Shown here: piece after piece, positions 7,445 to 13,193 of the stretch | Numbering within the stretch: position 1 is the first letter of the stretch | How the letters are laid out: each line of letters starts with the position of its first letter | Assembly (NCBI GenBank): GCA_946409475.1 | Contig: CAMJWQ010000054.1 | Span: 1-13,193, forward strand | DNA length: 13,193 nucleotides | Direction: 5' to 3' | Source: an uncultured Lachnospiraceae bacterium | GTDB taxonomy: Bacteria > Bacillota > Clostridia > Lachnospirales > Lachnospiraceae | Notes under the pieces: model-generated | Told to the model about the DNA's origin: nothing | Database searches by the model: none | Seen by the model: only the letters and a program-made list of their open reading frames with translations | Program-made: the position numbers and the translations under genes

Positions 7445-9421
7445 ATGATGAATCATAAAATTGTAAAGATAACAGCAGTGATACTTACCATAACCCTGAT
7501 GGCTTTCAGCCTTAATTTTTACCGTGTGGAAGCGGCAAAGGGGCAGAATGCCGGCATAGAGGCGGTAAGTACGTCGGAAAAAGAAAAGGAAGAGGCATTA
7601 AGCAATGCGGTGGAAAATATCATAACCAAAGGAGAAACTTCTGCCTATGACAAAACGGAAACGGTTTATGTAAACGCGGATGCCTTAGGAAATACCAAGG
7701 ATGTTATTGTCAGCGAATGGTTAAAAAACAGTAATTCTTATGAAAAATTAAGAGATAAATCAGATTTAAATAATATCGTTAATATTAAGGGTGATGAGAC
7801 CTATGAAAAAGGTGATAATAACGAAATTGTCTGGAATGCCGACGGTTCCGATATTTACTACCAGGGAGAAACGGATAAAAAGCTGCCGGTTACCGTAAAA
7901 GTTACTTATTATTTGGATGATAAAGAAATTTCCCCCGATAAACTGGCAGGAAAGAGCGGAAAGGTTAAGATACGCTTTGATTATGAAAATAATGAAACAG
8001 CCTTAGTAAATATAGATGGTAAAAACAAACAGATTACCATTCCTTTCGCTATGGTAACGGGACTTTTACTGCCTTCGGATAAGTTTACCAATATTGAAGT
8101 GAATAACGGTAAAGTCATAAATGATGCCAATAACAGTATTATTATAGGTACGGCATTTCCGGGATTAAAAGATAGTCTGGACCTTGAAGATATGGATTTG
8201 GGAGAAGACTTTACTATTCCCGATTATATGGAAATTACGGCTGATGTTACGGACTTTTCGCTGTCTATGACAATGACGGCAGCCGTCAGCGATTTTTTAA
8301 AAGACTTAGAACTTGATGATTTTGACAGTATTGATAAATTAAAGGACGCGGTAGACGAATTAGAGGATGCTTCAGGACAGCTGCAGGAGGGAACAAAGGA
8401 AGTCCATAACGGTTTAAGTCAATTACAGGAAAAGGAAGGTACCTTTGCGGAGGGAGTATCGACCATAACAAGTAAAACCCAGGAACTTTCATCAGGTATG
8501 ACCAGCCTTTCCAATGGATCCTATGATTTAAACAACGGAGCGAAAACATTAAATGAGAATATGCAGACGCTTTGTGACGGAGCAAGCTCTGCCGCTTCCG
8601 GTGCTGCTGCTCTTGCTTCCGGCTACGAGGGTGATGGAGGAGCCATTGCCGGTGCCGGTGCTCTGGCATCGGGGCTGACAGGAGTCAATGACGGTATGAA
8701 TCAGCTGTCTGCAGGGGTTTCTGCCATGTACAGCGGATTACAGGCAAGCGTCGGCACCTATTCGGAGCAATTAAATCAGTTGCTGGCTGCACAGCAGGCT
8801 TTACAGGCAGCAGGCAGTGATCTGAATACCGCACAGTATGAACAGCTGGGGCAGCTGGAGGGTACTATAGCCGCTCTGCAAAACATTCTTTCACAAATGG
8901 ACCAGAGTAATCTTGGAGGCAGTATAGCAGCTCTCAATGGTTATACAGGCCAGTTGGCTGAGGGAGCAGCTTCCCTGTCTGAGGGCATGAATCAGCTCTA
9001 TAACGGAACGAAGGAGCTGCAGACAGGATTACAGGATTTATCTTCGGGAAGTGCGGCTTTAAAGGAAGGTACGGAACAATTATATACAGGTACGGCCTCT
9101 TTATATAACGGTGCGGTAGCTCTGGCAAACGGTGCGGGAGCCTTAACGGAGGGCATGAATACCCTGTTACAGGGAACAGGAGCGCTGACAGACGGAATCG
9201 GAAAATTATCCGACGGCGCCCAGACCTTAAATACCGGTATGACGGAATTTAAACGGGACGGTATTAATAAGATAAGCGATACCGTAGATAATAAAGTAAC
9301 GGTTTTGCTGGATACATGGAAGGCAATTGTGGAGGCAGGCAATAACTACCAGACCTTTACGGATATGTGTGAAGATATGAGCGGAAGTGTAAAATTCATA
9401 ATTAAAACAGCAGAAGTATAA
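7445..9421 (+). CDS. Exported heptad-repeat protein, YhgE/Pip-like, partner of the MMPL transporter
   Basis: This 658-residue protein has an N-terminal signal peptide or signal anchor (hydrophobic residues about 9-24, possible cleavage near Ala30). Residues about 45-280 form a conserved clostridial domain with 'EIVWNADGSDIYYQGETDKKLPVTVKVTYYLDDKEISPDKLAGKSGKVKIRF'. Residues about 297-600 are dominated by X-X-X-Leu-X-X-Gly heptads such as 'GLSQLQEG', 'LSSGMTSLSNGS' and 'GTASLYNGAVALANGAG', interrupted by an Ala/Gly- and Gln-rich stretch (about 395-490). Such repeats are known from YhgE/Pip proteins, but the C-terminal multi-helix membrane part of those proteins is absent: the chain ends soon after the repeats, in a soluble sequence. 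It probably forms a long extracellular coiled-coil or rod working with the MMPL protein. GAGGAG lies 5 bases before ATG 7445 and 8 before an adjacent ATG at 7448; either could be the start. No clear terminator is seen after it. Confidence 0.87.
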   Translation: MMNHKIVKITAVILTITLMAFSLNFYRVEAAKGQNAGIEAVSTSEKEKEEALSNAVENIITKGETSAYDKTETVYVNADALGNTKDVIVSEWLKNSNSYEKLRDKSDLNNIVNIKGDETYEKGDNNEIVWNADGSDIYYQGETDKKLPVTVKVTYYLDDKEISPDKLAGKSGKVKIRFDYENNETALVNIDGKNKQITIPFAMVTGLLLPSDKFTNIEVNNGKVINDANNSIIIGTAFPGLKDSLDLEDMDLGEDFTIPDYMEITADVTDFSLSMTMTAAVSDFLKDLELDDFDSIDKLKDAVDELEDASGQLQEGTKEVHNGLSQLQEKEGTFAEGVSTITSKTQELSSGMTSLSNGSYDLNNGAKTLNENMQTLCDGASSAASGAAALASGYEGDGGAIAGAGALASGLTGVNDGMNQLSAGVSAMYSGLQASVGTYSEQLNQLLAAQQALQAAGSDLNTAQYEQLGQLEGTIAALQNILSQMDQSNLGGSIAALNGYTGQLAEGAASLSEGMNQLYNGTKELQTGLQDLSSGSAALKEGTEQLYTGTASLYNGAVALANGAGALTEGMNTLLQGTGALTDGIGKLSDGAQTLNTGMTEFKRDGINKISDTVDNKVTVLLDTWKAIVEAGNNYQTFTDMCEDMSGSVKFIIKTAEV

Positions 9422-9543
9422 TTTATTCTTCTTTACGTTCCGGAAATAACTGTTTTCACGGGTGGTATCTGAAACAAGATTACTGCAGCAGGCAACATTG
9501 TTCTATTGCATTAACCGGCTTATTTTTATATACTATCTTTAAA

Positions 9544-9593
9544 AAGATTAAATTGTCAAAAGAGATTATTTTTTTGCAATTACTTTTAATCTT
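9544..9593. repeat. AT-rich inverted repeat upstream of the nucleotidyltransferase gene
   Basis: AAGATTAAA (9544-9552) and TTTAATCTT (9585-9593) are perfect 9-base complementary arms around a 32-base loop. It lies in the 231-base gap between the heptad-repeat gene and the nucleotidyltransferase gene, where I see no convincing promoter or terminator. Because of the AT-richness it could be chance. Confidence 0.35.
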
Positions 9594-9652
9594 AAAAACT
9601 AAGGTGATAAGGTTGAAAAAAAACATTTTGTACCTTGCGCGGAGCGAAAGGA

Positions 9653-10582
9653 ATGGATATAAAAATGAAGGAACCGGTTTTAGTAATAATGGCAGCCGGG
9701 ATGGGCAGCCGCTATGGGGGATTAAAGCAGATTGATCCGGTAGACGGCATTGGTAATAAGATCATTGATTTTTCAATTTATGATGCCAGAGAAGCAGGAT
9801 TTCAAAAAGTAATTTTTATAATAAAAAGGGAAAATTATGAAGAATTCCGCCAATGTGTCGGAGACAAGCTGAAAAACCATATTGATGTGGAATATGTATT
9901 TCAGGAAATCAGCAGGATACCTGAAGAATGTGCCATACCGGAGGGAAGGGTAAAACCCTGGGGAACGGCACATGCCGTTTTGTGCTGCAAAGAGGTCATA
10001 AAAGGACCCTTTGCCGTCATCAATGCCGATGATTACTATGGTAAAGAATCCTTCAGGATTCTTTACCATAGCTTGACAAAACAGAAGGATACGGATAAAT
10101 ATCAGTATTCCATGGTGGGTTACAGGCTGAAAAATACTTTAACGGATCATGGCTGCGTATCCAGAGGAGTTTGTTCTACGGACAGCAGCAATTATCTGCT
10201 CTCTATTGAAGAAAGGACTCATATTGAAAAAAGGGGAGGAAGGCCCGCCTATACGGAAGATGGAATCAGCTTTACGGAGCTTCCTGAAGAAACCGTTGTT
10301 TCCATGAATATGTGGGGGTTTACGAAAAGTATACTAAAGGAGCTTGAGTCTGCCTTTTTAGAGTTTATGAAAAATGAGGTAAAGAGAAATCCCCTAAAGG
10401 CGGAATGCTATCTGCCAAGTGTGGTAGATATCCTTATAAAAGCCCAAAGGGCTCGGGTGAACGTGCTGCCTACCGATGAAAAATGGTACGGCGTTACCTA
10501 TAAAGAGGATAAACCCCAGGTTATGAAGGCAATACGGGGGCTTAAAAATAAAGGATACTATCCTGAAAAATTATGGGAGTAA
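9653..10582 (+). CDS. Sugar-phosphate nucleotidyltransferase family protein
   Basis: Predicted 309-residue cytoplasmic enzyme of the NTP_transferase (GT-A fold) group. The N-terminus carries the nucleotide-binding signature 'VLVIMAAGMGSRYGGLKQID' (about residues 9-28). 'KPWGTAHAVL' supports NTP binding. 'FAVINADDYYGKESF' contains the metal-binding Asp pair, Asp126/Asp127. The family joins a sugar phosphate (or similar) to NMP from an NTP; the exact sugar cannot be read from the sequence. The start is ATG 9653, with GGAG 8 bases upstream. ATG 9665 is a possible alternative, using AAAGGA at a longer spacing. galE begins 13 bases after the stop, and its ribosome site AAGGAGG overlaps the stop codon, so the two are coupled and probably supply nucleotide sugars. 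The gene contains a perfect 16-bp inverted repeat (10036-10071). Confidence 0.87.
   Translation: MDIKMKEPVLVIMAAGMGSRYGGLKQIDPVDGIGNKIIDFSIYDAREAGFQKVIFIIKRENYEEFRQCVGDKLKNHIDVEYVFQEISRIPEECAIPEGRVKPWGTAHAVLCCKEVIKGPFAVINADDYYGKESFRILYHSLTKQKDTDKYQYSMVGYRLKNTLTDHGCVSRGVCSTDSSNYLLSIEERTHIEKRGGRPAYTEDGISFTELPEETVVSMNMWGFTKSILKELESAFLEFMKNEVKRNPLKAECYLPSVVDILIKAQRARVNVLPTDEKWYGVTYKEDKPQVMKAIRGLKNKGYYPEKLWE
10036..10071. repeat. Perfect 16-bp inverted repeat inside the nucleotidyltransferase gene
   Basis: CTATGGTAAAGAATCC (10036-10051) and GGATTCTTTACCATAG (10056-10071) are exact reverse complements with a TTCA loop. The repeat spans the codons from Tyr128 to Ser140, directly after the Asp126-Asp127 motif. 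No T tract follows on either strand, so it is not a standard terminator. Confidence 0.97.
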
Positions 10583-10595
10583 GGAGGACAAAAAA

Positions 10596-11624
10596 ATGGC
10601 AATATTAGTTACGGGAGGCGCAGGATATATAGGCAGTCATACCTGTGTCGAATTGTTAAAGGAAGGCTATGAAGTGGTGGTCGCTGATAATCTGTCTAAT
10701 TCCAGTGAAAAGTCCCTGGAGCGGGTGGAAAAAATCACAGGGAAAAAAGTGACCTTTTATAAGGCGGATTTATTGGATAGGACGGCACTGGAGGAAATCT
10801 TTCATAAAGAAAAAATAGATTCCGTTATTCATTTTGCAGGCTTGAAGGCTGTGGGAGAATCCGTCCAAAAGCCCTTGGAATATTACCATAATAATATTAC
10901 CGGAACTCTGATTTTATGTGATGTCATGAGAAATGCAGGAGTAAAAAATATTATCTTCAGCTCCTCGGCAACGGTATACGGCAGTCCTAAAACCGTACCC
11001 ATCAAAGAAGATTTTCCTTTATCCGTTACCAATCCTTATGGAAGAACAAAGCTGATGCTGGAAGAAATCCTGCAGGACTTTTACGTGGCCGACAAGGAAT
11101 GGAGCATTGTATTATTAAGATATTTTAATCCCATAGGTGCACATGAAAGCGGATTGATCGGCGAAAATCCCAACGGCATCCCCAATAACCTGATGCCTTA
11201 TATTACCCAGGTAGCGATAGGCAGGCTGGAATGTCTCGGCGTATTCGGAAATGATTATGATACTCCCGACGGAACAGGGGTAAGGGATTATATTCATGTG
11301 GTGGATTTAGCTATCGGTCATGTAAAGGCCATCAGGAAATTAGAGGAAAAGGCCGGAGTATCCATCTATAACCTGGGCACCGGAAAGGGATACAGTGTTT
11401 TGGATATTGTTAAGAGCTTTGAAAAAGCTTCCGGAAAAAAGATTAATTATGTAATAAAGCCCAGAAGACCGGGAGATATTGCCACCTGTTATGCGGATCC
11501 TGCTAAAGCCAAAGAAGAATTGGGCTGGACAGCAAAATATGATATTGCAAGAATGTGCGAAGATTCCTGGAGATGGCAGTCTCAAAATCCTGACGGATAT
11601 GAAGGGGAAAGGCTTAATTCATAA
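10596..11624 (+). CDS. galE: UDP-glucose 4-epimerase
   Basis: This 342-residue protein is a full-length extended short-chain dehydrogenase/reductase. The NAD-binding loop is 'VTGGAGYIGSHT' (residues 5-16). Catalytic residues Ser124 ('SSSATVYG') and Tyr148-x3-Lys152 ('NPYGRTK') are in the positions expected for GalE. 'LRYFNPIGAHESGLIGE' and 'GTGVRDYIHVVDLA' are further family signatures. It interconverts UDP-glucose and UDP-galactose (possibly also the N-acetyl forms) in the cytoplasm for galactose use or for glycan synthesis. AAGGAGG (10581-10587) lies 8 bases before the ATG and overlaps the upstream stop codon, indicating coupling with the nucleotidyltransferase. Its last 11 bases overlap the 3' end of the convergent hydrolase gene, and there is no terminator between them. 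Confidence 0.96.
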   Translation: MAILVTGGAGYIGSHTCVELLKEGYEVVVADNLSNSSEKSLERVEKITGKKVTFYKADLLDRTALEEIFHKEKIDSVIHFAGLKAVGESVQKPLEYYHNNITGTLILCDVMRNAGVKNIIFSSSATVYGSPKTVPIKEDFPLSVTNPYGRTKLMLEEILQDFYVADKEWSIVLLRYFNPIGAHESGLIGENPNGIPNNLMPYITQVAIGRLECLGVFGNDYDTPDGTGVRDYIHVVDLAIGHVKAIRKLEEKAGVSIYNLGTGKGYSVLDIVKSFEKASGKKINYVIKPRRPGDIATCYADPAKAKEELGWTAKYDIARMCEDSWRWQSQNPDGYEGERLNS

Positions 11625-12417
11625 GTTGTCTTAAAAAGTGATTTATATGTGCATTTACTTCATCCGGATTGTCTTGATTCGAATTATGGCCCGCATTTGA
11701 TATCATATGAAATGTGCAGTTTGGCTCTGAAGCTGACCATGGCCTTGCAATCTTACGGATATTTCCGGATGCATCCCTGTCACCGCACAGCAGCATAAAT
11801 GGAACTCTAATTTTATAAGAGGCATCCTCATGTAAGCATTTTGTAACTTCAATTAGTATATCAATCAAGGCTTCCTTTCCAATCTTAAAAAAGCACTCTG
11901 CAACATATTCTTTTACTTCCTTTTTTAGACCGCATGCATCTGCGCTCTGCTTGACCAGTGTCTTCCATGGATAAAGCGTAAACATTGGTTTCGTAAAAAA
12001 GAGCGTAAGGCTTTCCCCCCGGCTCAATTTTGCCGTATTATTCGTACAATCTATCAATACAAGACCAAAAACTTTTTCCGGATAATAGTATGCCATATCC
12101 TGAGAAAGATTACCGCCCATTGATTGCCCGATAAACACTGCATTATGGATTTTTTCTGTTTCCATTATTTTAAGTAAATCATCCGTCAACTGCTTCATTG
12201 AAAACATCCCTGTATTAGGAACAGATTTTCCGTGTGAACGGGCATCCCACATGAGTATATTATACTCTTTAGGTACTATTTTTACTTGTTCATCAAACAT
12301 TCTGTGGTCAACTCCCGCACCATGCAAGAAAATGACCCATTTATCTGCCTTTTCTTTTTTTTCTATACGATAGTAAATAGAACAACCCAAATATTCCAGT
12401 GTCTTATTCTCGAACAT
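11614..12417 (-). CDS. Alpha/beta hydrolase
   Basis: Predicted 267-residue cytoplasmic protein of the alpha/beta hydrolase fold. Visible elements are the oxyanion loop His32-Gly-Ala-Gly35, the nucleophile elbow 'GQSMGG' with Ser99, the likely acid Asp215 in 'CGDRDASG', and the catalytic His244 in 'NAGHNSNQDNP'. 'MWDARSHGKS' (56-65) is the usual strand-4 motif. It is probably an esterase or lipase-like hydrolase; the substrate is unknown. I use ATG 12417: AAAGGAGA lies 9 bases upstream, inside the 3' end of the regulator gene, leaving a 5-base gap. An in-frame ATG at 12441 would overlap the regulator by 19 bases and lacks a ribosome site. It forms a two-gene operon with the GbsR-like regulator. 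Confidence 0.92.
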   Translation of the reverse strand: MFENKTLEYLGCSIYYRIEKKEKADKWVIFLHGAGVDHRMFDEQVKIVPKEYNILMWDARSHGKSVPNTGMFSMKQLTDDLLKIMETEKIHNAVFIGQSMGGNLSQDMAYYYPEKVFGLVLIDCTNNTAKLSRGESLTLFFTKPMFTLYPWKTLVKQSADACGLKKEVKEYVAECFFKIGKEALIDILIEVTKCLHEDASYKIRVPFMLLCGDRDASGNIRKIARPWSASEPNCTFHMISNAGHNSNQDNPDEVNAHINHFLRQLMN

Positions 12418-12422
12418 TATGC

Positions 12423-12875
12423 TTATCTCCTTTTTTTCCATTCATCACGCGCTTTCTCATGAATAGAATACATTAACTGGCACCATTCCCTCATTTCGTT
12501 CACAGAAGAATTGTCCGTATTAAGAGAGTCGGTATCCAAAATATTCATTAACGAACGGAATCCATGTATTCTTGTTATCAATGCGTTTTCCCATGCAGAT
12601 TCCGCCATGACATAAAAATCAGTTCTTCCTTGCTGTACCATTTTTTTCTCGATAAAGCCATAGTTTATCAAAAGCCGTAGATTTGTAGAAACACTGGCTC
12701 TGCTGACACCTAATGCAGATGAAATATTCTCAGCCGGAGTGGGACCATCAAGTAAAAGAATATAGCCTAATATCCTCCCTCCGATTTTAGGTATTCCATA
12801 GCTTTCATAGTAAAAGCCCAATTTGTCAATAAAATCTTTTTGCCCTCTGTTTAATACAAATTCATTATTTTCCAA
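12423..12875 (-). CDS. GbsR/MarR-like winged-helix transcriptional regulator
   Basis: Predicted 150-residue DNA-binding protein. Its N-terminal part 'FIDKLGFYYESYGIPKIGGRILGYILL' (15-41) matches the hallmark opening of the GbsR branch of the MarR superfamily. The helix-turn-helix is at about 47-69 ('TPAENISSALGVSRASVSTNLRLL'), followed by a wing at about 76-90 ('EKKMVQQGRTDFYVM'). The C-terminal helices probably form the dimer interface. GbsR-type proteins often regulate stress or transport genes. Here the downstream hydrolase gene, 5 bases after the stop, is the natural target candidate, along with its own promoter. The start is TTG 12875, chosen because AAAGGAGG lies 7 bases upstream and the first ATG codons inside the frame have no such site. 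Confidence 0.9.
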   Translation of the reverse strand: MENNEFVLNRGQKDFIDKLGFYYESYGIPKIGGRILGYILLLDGPTPAENISSALGVSRASVSTNLRLLINYGFIEKKMVQQGRTDFYVMAESAWENALITRIHGFRSLMNILDTDSLNTDNSSVNEMREWCQLMYSIHEKARDEWKKRR

Positions 12876-12896
12876 CTTTCCGCCTCCTTTATAAGG

Positions 12897-12925
12897 ATTA
12901 TATCAGTTTTATTGATTTTAGTAAA
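12897..12925 (-). promoter_or_regulatory. Predicted sigma-A promoter of the regulator-hydrolase operon
   Basis: On the minus strand, TTTACT (12925-12920), a 17-base spacer and a perfect TATAAT (12902-12897) preceded by TGA (extended -10). TCAGT and ACTGA arms flank the spacer (12903-12907 and 12927-12931 on the plus strand), which could be an autoregulatory site, but the arms are only 5 bases long. Confidence 0.7.
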
Positions 12926-12941
12926 TACTGAAATATATAAA

Positions 12942-13079
12942 AATACGCTTGAAATTCTTCAAAAAGAATTAGGTGCATGGGAACTAAAGCGAAACATCGA
13001 TCAAAAGTCAGTAACCTGGCGTTTCAAAACGGAAGATACCAGAGTCAAACTGATTTCCTTGTATCCCAAGATTGAATAA
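12942..13079 (+). pseudogene. C-terminal remnant of an IS630-family transposase
   Basis: The plus-strand frame ending at TAA 13077-13079 reads '...NTLEILQKELGAWELKRN...QKSVTWRFKTEDTRVKLISLYPKIE'. This resembles the extreme C-terminus of IS630/Tc1-mariner-type transposases, which typically run 'LxKElxaWxxxRN...vxWrFTTeDARiKLkrLYP'. Only about 45 residues are recognisable. The catalytic DDE core and the N-terminal helix-turn-helix are missing, and no start with a ribosome site is present, so this is a decayed fragment. It abuts the promoter of the GbsR-like regulator. The identification is from memory of the family pattern, not a search. Confidence 0.68.
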
Positions 13080-13193
13080 TTGGTATCGGAATATTACCAT
13101 AGTTATTAACTGGACAGCAAACCAGATCCCCACTCACCCTTGAGTTTCCGCAGTTTTATCCACACCACTCTGATTTTATCAGCACTATAATAA
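13080..13193. other. Right-edge non-coding stretch, possible insertion-sequence end
   Basis: No gene is supported here. A small hairpin CTGAT-TTT-ATCAG (13170-13182) and a weak TGGTA...TACCA repeat (13081-13099) are visible. Lying just after the transposase remnant, this could be the old right end of the element, but I cannot identify a terminal repeat pair. Confidence 0.3.

Noticed and set aside
8337..9243. Heptad repeats considered as a CRISPR-like or tandem DNA repeat
   Set aside because: The periodicity is at protein level (7 residues) with diverged codons; the DNA repeats are not identical and there are no spacers.
9553..9735. Short plus-strand frame overlapping the start of the nucleotidyltransferase
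   Set aside because: It overlaps the well-supported gene in another frame, and its product has no family features.
13186..13191. TATAAT near the right edge as a promoter
   Set aside because: No -35 element lies at 16-18 bases upstream, and the downstream gene is outside the window.

Overview
The window looks like a chromosomal segment of a low-to-moderate GC Clostridia bacterium, most likely Lachnospiraceae. This rests on strong AAGGAGG-type ribosome sites, some TTG starts, short intergenic gaps, and the protein families present: an MMPL transporter paired with a heptad-repeat protein, an A24 prepilin peptidase beside surface proteins, and a GbsR-like regulator. I cannot name the species.

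Left region (1-4336, all +) is a cell-surface module. It starts with the 3' part of a secreted protein with Ig-like domains and a long Thr/Ser/Ala linker. A strong terminator-type hairpin follows. Next come a secreted von Willebrand A (VWA) domain protein and a small membrane A24 prepilin peptidase. The order suggests the distal end of a type IV/Tad-like pilus locus whose core genes would lie left of the window; that is inference.

Centre (4383-9421) is a regulated export unit. A TetR repressor (-) is divergent from a two-gene operon (+) encoding an RND-superfamily MMPL transporter and an exported heptad-repeat (YhgE/Pip-like) protein. The shared 359-base spacer holds two mirror-image 13-base TetR-type operators that bracket a sigma-A-like promoter for the transporter. 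A separate promoter for tetR is not covered by them.

Right region (9653-11624, +) has a sugar-nucleotide type nucleotidyltransferase directly followed by galE, probably one operon for UDP-sugar supply. The nucleotidyltransferase gene contains a perfect 16-bp inverted repeat with a 4-base loop, right after its metal-binding Asp motif. galE converges on, and overlaps by 11 bases, a minus-strand pair: a GbsR/MarR-like regulator (12423-12875) and an alpha/beta hydrolase (11614-12417). Upstream of that pair's promoter lies a decayed C-terminal fragment of an IS630-type transposase. The last 114 bases hold no gene I can support.

The strongest observations are the paired operators around the mmpL promoter, the palindrome inside the nucleotidyltransferase gene, the hairpin between the two surface-protein genes, and the surface/peptidase module itself. 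Five starts were placed by ribosome-site position: 1130, 4982, 9653, 12417 and 12875. I see no CRISPR array, rRNA or tRNA.
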